NCBI GenBank assembly: GCA_026936325.1
Contig: JAPTHN010000001.1
Location: 74,270,380-74,334,379, forward strand
Origin: Platynereis dumerilii
Lineage: Eukaryota; Annelida; Polychaeta; Phyllodocida; Nereididae
Direction: 5' to 3'
Length of the DNA: 64,000 bases
This document shows, piece by piece, positions 47,312 through 61,500 of the stretch. Numbering within the stretch: position 1 is the stretch's first letter; each line of letters starts with the position of its first letter. Made by a program: the position numbers and the translations under genes. The notes beneath the pieces are model-generated. The model did no database searches and was not told where the DNA came from. It was given only the letters and a program-made list of their open reading frames with translations.

Positions 47312-49605
47312 ATTGCCTTGTTACATAAACAGAATTCCCTTCTGCAACCTAAACGATGACCAGAACAATGACCCACTTGATGCTATAACATACATCGTCC
47401 TTAGTATCTTGACTGGGATATTGGAATAACCTTTTCTTATTCCCTGCAACTGCCACCCTTCTTGCTTCAAATGACATCTTTTATGCGAGATGTAATAAAA
47501 GAATCACAGTAAAATCATAATAATTTAAATGTGAAACTCAGCATTGTGAAGTCATCAAATCTGCAATCATCAGCCAACTTTGGAAATCTAATTTTGTCCC
47601 ACGATACTTGCAGCTGATTCAGTTTGATTGCACACGCAAGCTGATTTTTCTGGTAAACTTGTTTTCTGTCGGGTTTTACTTCACTTAATCAAATTTTCAT
47701 TTGCAATATATTCATTTTGTCTCCAAGTAAAAGTATCAATCATTGGGCTTATCAAAATATAATTACTTTCCAATAAAATGGACCTTGGTAAATAATTTTG
47801 CCTGTAGACATAAGAGTGATGGTCTATCTATGTTGCCAATTACATATCCATGGAGTATTCTGAAGAAATGTTGTTTTTGTTTGTTGTTGCAACCTTTTTA
47901 CAAGTTGTATAATTAACCTTTTAGGATTCCTTATCTATACCAGCTTTTGAACCCTTAAAGGTTCCATATAAAACCTTTTTGTTAAGAGTGCTCTATCCCT
48001 GCCTCCATGTTTTCTACTTCTCTCATTTTGCCAAGTAATGAATCCTTCATTATAAGACAGGTTGATAATTTCAGTATGTTTCAGATGTGCCAAATGATCC
48101 ATTTTCTCTCGATCCTCTCATGATGATGAAGGTTACTTTATTACTCCTGCAGCAAGCCTATTAAGACCTGTCCCTGGAAAGTCTTTATGTGGTGGTAGAG
48201 CACTCAAAGGCAAGACATGTTGTTGCAAATCTTGCCAAAAGTATTTCCTTACCTGAAATGAGTATTGGACATCTGGCCATTTAATATGCAGGCCAGGATA
48301 CCCCAATAAAGCAAGTCTCCTCTAGTCCACCTGTTTCTCTCCTTTGATTGGGGTGAAGGATTACCCTGGTCAGTTCCCCAAAGCCTCTGCCTGTCATTGA
48401 AGTACACAAAACCTACAAATCTTCATGTGTGTCATTTGAGAGAGCCTTTGTGCCCAATTGAGCAGAATTTGCAGGAATTTGTTGCAGCGCTAGACAAATA
48501 GTCGGCACACAAGGTAGTACCCTCAATGGATGAACAATGATAAAAAGAAACAAACCAAACCATTATTTCTATCTTGCTACATGGAAAATCAAGGGGAAAA
48601 TATCAAAAGGTACCATATCTTAATTGCTGAATAACTGAAGGGTTAGCCAAATCCATTTGTCTGCTAGAATTTTCTCCACTGCTCTCCTTTATGCAAAAGG
48701 TACCAAACTTACTTAAACATGAAAATCTTTCAACAGAAATAAAATGTATACCTGCATAATAATGCTGCTATAAATTCCCCCTAAAAACCCTACTCCTATG
48801 ATAACGATCGAAGAACAATCAAAGGTACTCTTAATCGAGTCACATCTATGATTGCTAATCATTTCCCATTGCAGGAATGTACAATTTATCTAGAAAATTT
48901 TCCTGCGCATTCTGAAAAGTGTTTTAGGAATAACAAAGTATGTTTGGGACTATTTTGTTCCCCTGATGCCTATTATCATTTAAGTCTGACTTTTAAGGAA
49001 GTAATTATTAATTTGTGCTCCAACAATTATTTTAATGCCTTACTGACTGACAACAGTCTGAGCACTCAGGAAGCAGGTGAGCGAGCGAGCGAGGCTGCAG
49101 ACTGACGAAATTCAAGTCGAATTGGGTATCGAATTGGCTTTTGGGTCACTGGGACTGCTGCCCCTAAGGTCCGCACTGCTGCCTATCAGGTCCGTGCTCA
49201 GCAGAACACAGCAGAACTTTGCTTGGCTGCTGCAAAAATGCATGTGTGCGAGGATGTGAAATAGGGCACCTCCAGTGAAATGTTGTAGCCTGCTCGCTCA
49301 CTCTCGCAACTGAAGCAGGCTGCTGCAGCCTGAATGCCTTATGCATTCTTGGGATTTTCATTATTGTAATTTGTCAATGAGCTAGCAGATATCACAATCT
49401 TGATACATTAGATATTATAATGTGTCTACTCTGACACTCTTTGAATGTCTTAGACATTCATGGAGCTTTATTTCTATGATTGTCAATGAACCAACAGAAA
49501 ATTATTACATTCTCGAGGCCAAAACCTAGGATTCATAATACAAGGTTGCAGATTTGGATGAAATATCAATGATCGGTCACCATGGATTACTTTCATCTGA
49601 ATATT

Positions 49606-49773
49606 TCGGTAGTTGGGAATTGCTTTCTGTGCTGAGGTCAGCAAATCCACTACAGAGCACAGCTCCCTTGCCCTTTGTGAGCAACGTTGTGCCTACTTAC
49701 TTATACTAAATCGAACTGCGTTAGCCAAGGAGCCAAACTTGGTTAGTCTTGTTTGAAAGTTTGCCTCCACCAA
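49606..49773 (-). pseudogene. Unrecognised decayed exon-like frame, unit 2 of 4
   Basis: This is the counterpart of 47145 with the core NFQTRLTKFGSLANAVRF and ARELCSVVDLLTSAQKAIP, and one in-frame TAG in the middle. The upstream blocks at 50592-50640 (ELMDGLAHLTHTEM) and 50820-50980 are also present, the latter with stops and a shifted frame. Confidence 0.3.
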
Positions 49774-52700
49774 ATTGCCCGGTTGCATAGACAGTATTCC
49801 TCTCGGCAACATAAACACTGACCAGAACAAAGACCTACTTGATGCTACGTTGTCCTGACTCCTAAGTATCAGGACTGGAATTATCTATTCCTGTTCCCTG
49901 CATTGGTCAGTCGCTTCACTCTGTTGCAAGTTACATCATTTCTGCCACAATCTCTATAACATCATGTATAGTACTGTATACACAAGTAAAATCGTTGTTG
50001 GCCATGCTTCATCACAACCCTAAGGTTTTCACCTTTCAACCTATAATACATTATATTTCAAATGAATACTCCTCAATTCACTTGAGGATTGTTCAACCTA
50101 TGCACCTCCAATGTGATTGATTTGATTTATGTATTTCAAACATATATCTTTTGGAAACCAGTGAAGCATCGCTGCTTGTACAACTGGCACCTTAATCTCT
50201 ATCTCAACTCTCATTAGTTCTTCTAATTTCAAATATATTTTTAGTTATTAAACTTGGTCCATTGTGGTAGTTCCACATACAAGCTGCTTTCCTTTTGGTA
50301 AATTTTCTGTCTTTATGATTTTATTTAATGCCTCATCTAATATGGCTTTTCTTCTTTCGACTTTTATTGTATGCTAATGAGATACTTGATTCCTCACCTC
50401 GTAGATTTGTATGATATCTGTGTTCATTTATAACTATATTGTAGTAGATGATACTACTAGGAATCCAATGATTCCACCCAAACACATAGATTGAGTAAGC
50501 TTATCACAACATACATTGTAACTACTTTCCAATAAAATGGACCTTGGCATATCATCAATTTACAAAATAATGACTTCGCTCATAAGAGACGTTGCTCATT
50601 TCAGTATGTGTCAGATGTGCCAAACCATCCATTAGCTCTCTATCCTCTCATGACAATGAAGATTGCTTTATTACTCGGGCCGACAGCCTATATATGCCTG
50701 TCCTTCGGAAGTGTCAGCATGATGGTAGACCATTCAGGGCAAGACATGCATGTTTATTGGCGAAATACTGCCAAAACTTTTTCCTTTCCTGGAAGGAGTA
50801 TTGAACATCTAGGATGTTTCTGACCATTTATTCCAGCTCCCAAATACAATCTCCCCAATTTCATCTAGGTACTTCTTCCCTTTGATTACAGGTGAAAAAT
50901 TGCCCTGGTAAGTTTCTCAAAGCCCCTGATATGACAGGCATTGTAGCACACAAAACCTACAAATCTTCATTTGCCTCATTTGACAAAAAACTCTTTTGGC
51001 CTAATTTAGCAGAATTGCGGCAATTTGTTGTAGCACCAGACAAATAGGGAGTCAGCACACACAAGGTAGTGCCATCAATTGGTAACCAATGACTAAAACA
51101 GAAAAAAGCAGAATCTTTCTTTTTATACTTGTTGCACTGAACAAAAAGGAAAAATATAAATACATGAGATGCTGAATAATTATGAGTAAAAGGTAAGATA
51201 CATGTACATGTATATCCATTCCAATGCTTTAACCTTCACAATTGCTGTGATTTATGAGAAAAGTGATCAAGCTATTGTAAACAGGACAATTATATTAATC
51301 ATGTTGATAATAAATGGGGCAGGAAGGCAATACTGCTAAAAAAAATCACCTGAAATTCCCCATTCCTAAGATTATAATAAAAAATAAATCAATGGTGTCG
51401 TTTATTAAACCATTCCCACATTATGGCATTTCCTTTCGTATTACAAGGATTTTAAATTGAGGAAAGTGTCACTTTATAAAGAAAATTTGACAGGATTTTT
51501 GGCTGCTATCATTTTACTATTTAGTTAGCAATACAATTTACAGAACATTTGATCAACTGGCAAACTGAATCAAAGAGACATCTGGAAAGTTGTCCTACAT
51601 CTGTTTAGACAATTGTAGGGACATAGCAAAATTTGAATAGAATCCGTTTAATTTATAAAAGAATTTGAAAAGGCCATAAGATAGCTCAATCGTGAATCTT
51701 ATGGTTGCCTGACTCAATAAATAAATACATATACCTTGGTACTAAATGGGATAAATATGATGTATGATGTTGGAAAAAGAAATACCGTACATCGAAGAAG
51801 GTCTCAGGTGACATATGGATTGCACGGTATGAGGTGTATACCAAGATAGGAAAGAAAACAATACTGAAAGAACTTGTGTGACTATAAATAAGTAGAGACA
51901 ATCAAATAGAACCACATAAAATTTTCCTTTCAAGAGTTTGGAATTTAATTTGTTCTTGGATTATCACAGCAGATTGAGTTTGACTAGCTCACGCTAGATT
52001 AAGCTCTGAGATTTAATCAAATTTCCTTTCATGAATGTTGGCAAAAAAAATTGCAAAGGGAATGACAAAGTGTGGCTAGGACCATTCTGCGCCTGTTGTG
52101 TCAATTGTAATGTACATCTGACCTTTAAAGTTTTATGTTCCATTAAAGGTTTGACTTTTTACCACTGTCTTGTTTAGTCATTTTCCGTCATTTGAAAAGG
52201 GATTAGGTTCCCCAGGTTAGTAAAGTCCAAGCCTTCCAAGGGTGAAATTTCAACAGAAATAACTAATAAACTGTATTTGACTGAAAAAGGAAAACCCAGA
52301 AAAACCAGGAAATCTGATCAATCTAAAATTGTCAATTTTTGGTCAATGCATGAATCTACCACATTTAAATCATGTTAAATCATGTTCATGATTACCACAA
52401 CCACAGTTATTTTTGGGCTTTATAAAGTTTATATGTTATTATATCAACAATTTTTCAAGGAATCCTGTACTGATTTAAGTGCATAATACTGCATATTGTT
52501 GTATAGTTTGCATGTTCTGTTTCGTGGAGCCCCATTTGAAAAATTTAGTAAACAGATGTGTCACGCCTGACTTCATTCACTTCTGCTGTTTCAACAAATT
52601 ATATTTTTTCCCCATCATTTTTCTATTTTCCTTTCATTAGTTTCTTCAATAGTTCCTGTGTCTGCTCTCGAAATTGCCATCAATTTCTCTTCCGCTACAC

Positions 52701-54216
52701 TTGAGAATGCCCATAAGCTGTTACGGATTATTAACCACAGAGACAGTGCTCCATTTACTAAAATCCAATAGGTTTTTCCTGTCTCCATCCATCAAACTCC
52801 TCTCTTTTTTTAAAAGACTAACTACTGGTGTGTGGTCTAAAACAATGGAGCTTTCAACTGCTTTGAGATTACACTTCAATGTGGCAAATATGGTGCAGCC
52901 ATTCAACCTTAAAATCTAAGAAGCATGCATTACAGTATATCAAGAATCTCAAAATGATTCATATAGTGATGAACGTGGTATAGCTGACAAATAAATATTC
53001 AGATTTTCTGCCTCTACAGAAGTCACATCATTAATGAAGCAGCCATCAGTTCCACACATAATATGCAATTCACTTATTATGGTGGCCTGACAGCCACACG
53101 CAACCTTTCATACAAAATCATGCTAAGGGTATATTACAAATTCATTATATCATTTGAGCTCCTGAATGATGCATAATGAATACACAAGTGCTGATTCACC
53201 TGTATAAGGCAAAACTTCAGTATAGATTCGCAGAAAGAAACAAATATAGGGAACATATATATGGCTCACTTCCAAGAAATCCATCTCATGGTTTCAAATT
53301 ATTCAAGCACTATCCTATGTCATAGAAGTCCCATTCTGAAATAAATAAAACTAACATACTTTGTTGTTTGACAATGGTGAGATGAATTAAACTGTGCACC
53401 ACTGAAATACTGAGCTGTGATTCTGTCCTCCTTGAAAACTATGATTTCCATTGCTTCAGTGCCCTCATGAAAACATTATTGAAGACAGAATTGAGTAGAG
53501 AGGAAGTATGTTGTGGATAACAGACATGATATGATATATATATGTATTAACCTCTTTCCGCCTTCGAATGGAACTTTTATAAAATGGGTCGTGAATCAGT
53601 GAGTGCTTAAATGTAATAACTAAAAAAAGAGGCTTATCAGAAGCAAGATGGTGGCATGGGAAAATTTAGGGCCATTTCCAAGAATCTAAAGTACATCTTA
53701 CTTCATGTTTAAATGGTACAAAACACAATTACAAATTTCAACAATGAAAATTTTTCCACAGCATCAACACCTTTTATCTTTGCCACAGATCTGATTATTT
53801 ATTATGATTTGATACAAACTGTCGTATGTTAGCAGTTGGTGCATTAATTTGCAAGTTATAGGGAATAAAAAAAGCTTTTCTTTGACCAATGGTTGTATGG
53901 ACTAAAAAGTCCAAAAACCAAGTCTTATCCGATCTTTCATTCCCAAAAGTACTGGTGTCTTTCCTCGGTATCTGCCTGCCTCATCTGTAACGATTTCCCT
54001 AAGGACCTTAACCCCCAGGTCTCTTGAAAGGGAGGCCAGAAGAGCCTGAAGGACCTTAACTTCTTCTTGGTCAAAATATTTCCAATGTTCAAAGCCATTG
54101 AACAGAAGACATAAAAAGCTCCAATATTGATTTGGTTTTATAAAAATTTGGTGTAATATTTGATCCATCTCACCAGGACTGGTTTTCTGAGAGACCACTT
54201 TCAAATTTCTATGCAT

Positions 54217-54834
54217 TTCAGAAGGAGTCAAATTGTCTCTGTAGTTGTTTTTCTGATTTTAGTGGCGCAATGAAAATTGCCCAACAATCAGGTTGTATTA
54301 TGATTAACAATAACAAATAAAAAACAGACCTTGTTACCATTATCTATATTAACTCCAGCAATATCCATTCCAGAAATAATTGCTTATGGTAGAAAGGCAA
54401 ATATACAAGTAAAGATTCAAATGCCTTGGCGACTCTATGCAAGATTTGAGGAACATAGGATCTTACAAAAATTAACTGCACTTCTTGTAAAAAATGCTTG
54501 GCCATGACCACAATAGAAGTCTAGATTCAGAAGGAGTCAAATTGTCTCTGTAGTTGTTTTTCTGATTTTAGTGGCGCAATGAAAATTGCCCAACAATCAG
54601 GTTGTATTATGATTAACAATAACAAATAAAAAACAGACCTTGTTACCATTATCTATATTAACTCCAGCAATATCCATTCCAGAAATAATTGCTTATGGTA
54701 GAAAGGCAAATATACAAGTAAAGATTCAAATGCCTTGGCGACTCTATGCAAGATTTGAGGAACATAGGATCTTACAAAAATTAACTGCACTTCTGTTAAA
54801 AAAATGCTTGGCCATGACCACAATAGAAGCCTAA
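54217..54834. repeat. Recent 309-bp tandem duplication
   Basis: Two adjacent, nearly identical 309-bp units (54217-54525 and 54526-54834) differ at only a handful of bases near their right ends. The paralogous segment in copy 2 (about 62690-63030) has only one unit. The near identity implies a recent event, or an assembly artefact. Confidence 0.95.
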
Positions 54835-55366
54835 ATTGCAACAAAGTCATGATAGAAACGATCATAACAGGGATGGAGTGAATGCACACACTATTATCCT
54901 TGACCTTCTGCACATTTGCATTGGAAAACACTACCAAGAGATTTTGCTGAAGGCATCCAATCTCAAAGGCCAAGGCAAATTTTCCCAATGCATCTGAATA
55001 ATTGCTGCTGAACTGCCCTTCAGCCTTTCATGTTGATGTGTGAACTTTTTCTCTTAGTGTGGCCTTTATTCTGAAGTTAGTGGGGATGAAATTTATGTTT
55101 AGGTTTGTTGACCCCATTGAAACTTTAACTTCTGTCAAATTAAATTGACCAGTACTGCTGAGCTGTCCAGCAGTTGTCCCTACGCTTGCTGTTGTAAAAA
55201 AATAGCAGGGCTTGTGAAGTGTACGGCTGTACTTATTAAAATTCTTTTGGAAACTAATTTTAGGGAAGTTTTGCGCAACATACCAAATCGGCAGGCATGC
55301 ACAAGAATACCAATTAATTTAAGGCTTGTCTTAAAACATATGATGTAAATTGAGGCACTTTCCTTA

Positions 55367-55560
55367 AGCCACACATAATTGATTCTTAGCTTCACGGACC
55401 CGCCGACACAATAGATTTCCTGCCGATGGAAAAAAAATAATAATTTTTTTTTGACATTATAAAAAAAAATTGTTCACCTTTTTTTTTTTGTCCTACCGAC
55501 CGACCCTAGAAAAACTGCCTTGAGAGGATCCGAGAAGCTAAAGATCAATTATGTGTGGCC
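55367..55560. mobile_element. 194-bp MITE with TTA target duplication
   Basis: The inverted ends AGCCACACATAATTGAT and (inverted) GGCCACACATAATTGAT extend about 37 bp and are flanked by TTA on both sides (55364-55366 and 55561-55563). Copy 1 at about 46945 has the uninterrupted CCCCTAATGCATG. The 3-bp TWA target suggests PIF/Harbinger, but the family is not certain. The interior is poly-A/T-rich and noncoding. Confidence 0.8.
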
Positions 55561-55752
55561 TTAGATACATGCATGTAATCCTGTCTTCTGCAGAGGTTTT
55601 CAGTTTTCTTTTGATGATTTGACAATAAACAATCAGAAATCATTCAAATGTGGTAAAGACCTTGGGTTCACAGCATGAGATCACCTAGATTCAGATGGAA
55701 TGAAAATGTTCCATCACCCTGGATTACCCTGGATTACTCTCATACAAATATT

Positions 55753-55919
55753 CTGTTGTGAGGAATTGCTTTTTGTGCTGAGGTCAGCAAATCCACCACA
55801 GAGCACAGCTCCCTTGCCCTTAGTGTACAACGCTGTGCCTGCCCACTTATACCAAATTGAACAGCATTAGCCAAGGAGCCAAACTTGGTTAGGCTTGTTT
55901 GAAAGTTCCCCTCCAGCAA
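55753..55919 (-). pseudogene. Unrecognised decayed exon-like frame, unit 3 of 4
   Basis: Open in this unit: GNFQTSLTKFGSLANAVQF, then ISGQAQRCTLRARELCSVV, then DLLTSAQKAIPHN. The upstream counterpart at 57360-57530 has an extra G that shifts the frame relative to unit 1. The block at 57125-57200 reads MDDLAHLKHTEMNNLS. The product is not recognised. Confidence 0.3.
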
Positions 55920-58414
55920 ATTGCCTTGTTACATGAATAGAATTCCCTCTGCAATGTAAAAACTAACCAGAACAATGACGTACTTGATGCTATTACATAC
56001 GTCTTCCTTAGTATCTTGACTAGGATATTGGAATAACCTTTTCTTAATCACTGCAATGACCACCTAGTCCACCCTTCTTTGTTTCAAATGACATCTTTTC
56101 TGCCAGATGTAACAAAAGAATCACAGCAAAATCATAATAATTCCATTGGGGAAAGTCAGCATTACGAAGTCATCAAATCTGCAGGCATAAGCCAACTTTG
56201 GGAATCTAATTTTGTCCCACGATACTTGCAGCTGATTCAGTTTGATTACCACATGCAAGCTGATTTTTCTGGTAAACTTGTTTTCCGTCGGAATTTACTT
56301 GACTTTATCACATTTTCACCTGAAGGGTTTCATTTTGTCTCCAAGTAAAAGTATAGAGTGTATACCCAAGAGGGTGTGGCTGATATGATCACTCAGTCTT
56401 TGAGATTCTGTGGATGTATTTATAACAATATTTTGCTTAACTTAAAAGACAACGGAATAATTCTTATTTCCTTCAACTAAAAACATTCCACCTGATTTTC
56501 ATTCTCTGACAACTGGTGAAGGATTGGATTGCTATATATAAGTCTCCGAAAGGCCTCGGTTGATATCGTGGGGATAAATCTAAAAAAAAACCCTTGTGTC
56601 TGATTTGCATGGAACTCAATTTGTAACCAATGGTTGCAGCTTCAGACAAACAGCAAAAAAAGGTAGTGTCCTCAATGGAGTATCGATTGCTCAGGAACAT
56701 TCAGTATTAGAAATAAAAGAGGCACTTAGAAAAATACCAGCAAATGATTCCACCAGGGTTTTATGGTCAACTTGTCCGTTCAACCTAATGCACTTTGATA
56801 TTCTATAATTATTTCGAAAGTCTTTCTTACAATTGATACTGCAACAAGCAGAATCAGAATTGCGTCAATAGGATTTAACAGCAAATAATTTAGATTGACT
56901 CAAATAGGTCTAACATATATGTACAGCAGTCATGTGCCGACCTGCCCCCCAATCATTGGGCCAATAAAATTATAATTACTTTCCAACAAAATTTACCTTC
57001 GTAAATAGACATAAGAGAGATGGTCCATCTATTTTGCCAATGGGTCATTCTGAAAAAAAAAAATCAAAAATAATGCTTCCAGGCTTTTAGAGAGGCCACT
57101 GCCTCAGCCTCCCTAGTTTCTATTTCTCTGACTTTGGCTAATAAAGAATCCTTCATTATAAGAGAGGTTGTTCATTTCAGTATGTTTCAGATGTGCCAAA
57201 TCATCCATTAGCTCATGATACTCTCATAATGATGAAGGTCACTTTATGACTCCATTACTCCGCAAACCTATGAAGACCAATGCTTGAAAGGTCCTAATAT
57301 GGTGGACATTGGTAGTACTCAAAAGCAAGACATGTTGCAGTTCTTGCCAAAAGTAATTTCCTTGCCTGAAATGAGTATTGGACGTCTGACCATTTAAAAT
57401 GCAGGCCAGAATACCCCCAATAAAGCAAGTCTCCTCTATTCCACCTGTTTCTCTCCTTTGATTCAGGTGAAGGATTACACTGGACAGATTCCCAAAGCCC
57501 CTGCCAGTCATTGAAGGATACAAAACCTACAAATCTTCATGTGCCTCATTTGAGAAACCCTTTGTGCCTAATTTAGCTGAATTTGCAGCAATTTGTTGCA
57601 GCACCAGACAAATAGTCGGCACACAAGGTAGTGCCCTCAATAGATGAACAATGATGAAAAGAAACAAATCCAACCATTATTTCTATCGGAAAATCAAGGG
57701 GAAAATATCAAAAGGTACCATATCTTAAATGCTGAATAACTGAAGGATTAGATAAATCCATTTACCTGCTCAAATTTTCTCCACTGCTGTCCTTTTCTTT
57801 TTAATACAAAAGGTTCCAAACTTACTTAAACATGGAAATCTTGCAAATTCTACAAAATGTATCCCTGGAAAACGATGCTTCTGGAAATTCCCCAAAAAAC
57901 CTGCTCCTATGATAACAATTGAATACCAATCCAAGGTGTTCTTTATTGAGTCACATCGTCAATGATTCGCCGTGATAGCTATAATCGTTTTGCATTGCAG
58001 GAATGTGAAATTGCTCAAGATTACAATTATCCTGTTGGTTCCAAAAGTTGTTTCTTGAATTACTAAATATGTTAGGGACTATCTTGTTGCCCTGATGTCT
58101 ACGATCATTTAAGTCTGACATTTAAAGTCTGACATTTAAAGAATTAGTTATTGATTATGTGCTCCAACAATTTGTTTTAATGCCTAATGCGTTCTGGGCA
58201 TTTTCATTTTAAAAGTAATATTTTTTTACTCTGACATCCTTTCAATGTCTTCATGGGAATTATTTTTGATAATATGTCAATGAACCAACAGAAATCGTTA
58301 TATACTCGAGGACAGATCTTTGATTCATAATATGAGGTTGCAGATTTGGACGAAATATCAATCTTCAGTCACCAAGGATTACTTTCATCTGAATATTTCT
58401 GTATTGGGGGGGGG

Positions 58415-58573
58415 GGGAATTGCTTTTTGTGCTGAGGTCAGCAAATCCACCAGAGAGCACAGCTCCCTTGCCCTTAGTGAACAACGTTGTGCCTGCCTAC
58501 TTACACTAAATCAAACAGCATTAGCCAAGGAGCCAAACTTGGTTAGTCTTGTTTGAGAGTTCGCCTCCACCAA
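58415..58573 (-). pseudogene. Unrecognised decayed exon-like frame, unit 4 of 4
   Basis: This is the counterpart of 49606 with NSQTRLTKFGSLANAV, one TGA, then ARELCSLVDLLTSAQKAIP. A 14-bp poly-G run lies just beyond its 3' end. The upstream blocks at 58900-58960 (ELMDDLAHLTHTEI) and 59200-59290 (RFVGIVSYNASQGL) are present. Confidence 0.3.
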
Positions 58574-61500
58574 AATGCGGTTGCATAAACTGAATTCCCC
58601 TCTGCAACATAAACACTAACCAGAACAAAGACCTACTTGATGCAACGTCGTCCTGACTCCAAAGTATCTTTCTTTTTGGTAAATTTGTTGTCTGTGTGTT
58701 TTACTTAATGGCTTTAACTAACATGGCTTTTCTTCATTCAACTTTTATTGTTTGCTCTACACAATTCCACGCCCCCCAAGATTTCTGATTCCATCCAAAC
58801 ACAGACATTAAGTAAGTTTATCACATTATCATATGATACATTGAAACTGCTTTCCAATAAAATGGACCTTGGCATATCATCGATATGCCAAATAATGACT
58901 TCGCTCAAAATAAGAGATGTTGCTTATTTCAGTATGTGTCAGATGTGCCAAATCATCCATTAGCTCCTGATCCTCTCACGACAATGACAATTGCTTTATT
59001 ACTCCTGCATGGCTGCCAGCCTAAATGCCTGTCCTTGGAAAGTCTCAGCATGATGGAAAACCATTCAGGGCAAGGTATGCATGTTTGTTGTGGCAAATAC
59101 TGTCAAAACTTTTCCTTGCCTGAAAGGAGTATTGAACATCTCATATGTTTCTGACCATTTATTCCAGCTCCCAAATACAAATCTCACCCATTTCATCTAT
59201 TATTCTCCTTTGATTACTGGTGAAAGACTGCCCTGGTCATTTTCCCGAAGCCCCTGACTGGCATTGTATGATACAATGCCTACAAATCTTCATTTGCCTC
59301 ATTTGAGAAACCCTTTGTGCCTAATTTTGCTGAATTGCGGCAAATTTTTGCAGCACCAGACAAATAGGGAGTCAGCACACACAAGGTAGTGCCATCAATG
59401 GATGAACAGTGACAAAAATAGAAACAAGCAGAATCTTTCTTTATATACTTGTTGCACTGAAAAAAAAAAATCCATGCATGAGACGCCGATAAACTAACAG
59501 GTAAGATATATCCATTTCAATGCTTTAATTTTTGTATTGAAATTGTGTGTAAATCCACTCGTAGCCTGGTAGGCCATGGAACTCACTTGTGGCTTCACCA
59601 GTCATGGGTTCCTCCCCCCGCCAGTCCAATGAATAAAGTCATGGGTTTCAGACACTTTCAGTGGGCTGATCCTGAGTCTGTTTTATCATAAAATGGGCCC
59701 CAGACAGAAATTCTGCAAAGAAATTCTCAAGAAATCCCCTGTGTATGAGATTACAATCAAAGATCAATCCAAAGTGTTGACTAATAAACCATCCTCTGAT
59801 TATGGCATTTCGTTTCATATTACAAGGAATTTAAATTGAGCCAGGTGTCACTTTCCACAGCAAATCTGGTAGATTTTTGGCTGCTTTCATTGATGAAGCA
59901 ATACTTTGTACAGAACATATGATCAAATGGCAAACTGAATCAAAGAGACATCTGGAAAGTTGTCCTACATCTGTTGTTTGACAATTGTAGAACATAGTAA
60001 AACTTTGAATTGAATCCCCATAATAAAAATAATTTGAATAAGCAACAAAGAAGACCAATCATGAATCTTATGGTTGTCCAACTGAGTGGGCTGAATAAAT
60101 AAATTCATATTCCTTGGTAATAAAATGAGATTATGTATGATGTATGATGTTGGAAAAAGAAATACCGTACATTGCAGAAGGTCTCAGGTGGCATGCTAGA
60201 TTGGGTTTTCATTCATGTTTGTGTGTGCACTACATGAAAACGATTCAGAAAGAATTTGTGTGACAATAAACTCAGACAACTCGTAGAGAACCATGTAAAA
60301 TTTTCCTCTCAAGAGTTTGGAATTTAATTTGTTCTTGGATTATCACAGCAGATTGGGTTTGACTAGCTCACACCAGACTAAGCTCTGAGATTTAATCAAA
60401 TTCCTTTCATGAAAGTTGGCAAAATGAAAATTCCAAAGAGAATGAATGAAAAAGTGTGGCTAGGATCAGTATGCTCCTATTGTATCAATTGTAGGATATA
60501 TCTGACCTTTACAGTTGTGTCTTCCAATAAAGGTTTGATTTCTGCCATGCCTTGTTTAACCATTTTCTGTTGTTTGAAATGGGATGAGGTTCCCAAGCTA
60601 ATAAAATCCCAGGGTGACATTTCAACAGGAAAAGGTAATAAACTATATTTGACTGAAAAGGAAAAACTCAGAAAACCCAGAAAATCTTGTGTCCAGCACA
60701 AAGCTAATTTGTTGTATTTTTTTGATAACAAAAGCCAAACAAAGTGAGTGCTTCAAAAAAATTCAATTGAAGGCTTGAATTTGCATCTGGCATACCTTTT
60801 GGAGACAAAAGTATTCTTAAACTGATCAATCTAAAACGTTTAAAATTTGGGCAATGGCTTTCGCCACATTTAAATCATGTTAAATTATGTCCATGATCAT
60901 CATAACCACATTCTTCTTGGGCTTTACATCAACAATTTCTCAAAGCATCCCATACTGATTTAAGTGCAAAATACTGCATATTGTTGCAGTTTTTTAATTA
61001 TTCTGTTTCATGAAACAATTTTTTTTTAATTTAGTAAACTAATGTATCACACCTGACTTCATTCACTTTTGCTGTCACAACAGTGATAATTCCTTTCCAT
61101 CATTTTTCTATTTTCCTTTCATTAGTTTCTTCATTAGTTCCTGTGTCTGCTCTCAAAATTGCCATCAATTTCTCTTCCGCTACACTTGAGAATGCCCATA
61201 AGCAGTTATGGCTTATTAACCACAAAGACAGTCCTCCATTTACTAAAATCCTATAGGATTTTCCTGTCTACTTCCCACTTTTTCAAAGACTAACCACTGG
61301 TGTGTGGCCAAAAACAACTGAGCTTTCAACTGCTTTGAGATTACACTTCAATGCATGTGGTAAATACGTTCAACCAAAATCTTTAAATCCTAAGATTCCT
61401 TACATAAAATCTGGAGTGAGTATATCAATAATATCCAAATGATTTCTACAGTGATAAATGTAGTATAGCTGACAAACTAATATTCAGATTTTCTGTCTCT

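Larger units (their letters stand above)
46820..55150. repeat. 8.3-kb direct tandem duplication, copy 1
   Basis: This copy is paired end to end with 55235-63470. Similarity starts at TTTTGGAAACTAA...AGGGAAGTTTTGC and ends at TTGACTTCTGTCAA-type sequence. It contains an older internal duplication: 47140-48560 resembles 49610-51090. Both halves hold short minus-strand reading frames (see 47145 and 49606). Copy-1-specific changes include a 309-bp tandem duplication at 54217-54834. Copies 1 and 2 differ by many small indels. Confidence 0.85.

Noticed and set aside
53902-54231. Minus-strand 109-codon frame (FDQEEVKVLQALLASLSRDL region)
   Set aside because: It looks protein-like, but the sister copy at 62410-62640 has single-base length changes and stops, and no family was recognised. 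At best it is another decayed exon of the 47-63 kb family, so it is not listed as a gene.
56079-56348. Plus-strand 89-codon frame
   Set aside because: The sister copy at 47560-47700 has a single-base deletion in the middle and diverges in frame, and no family was recognised.
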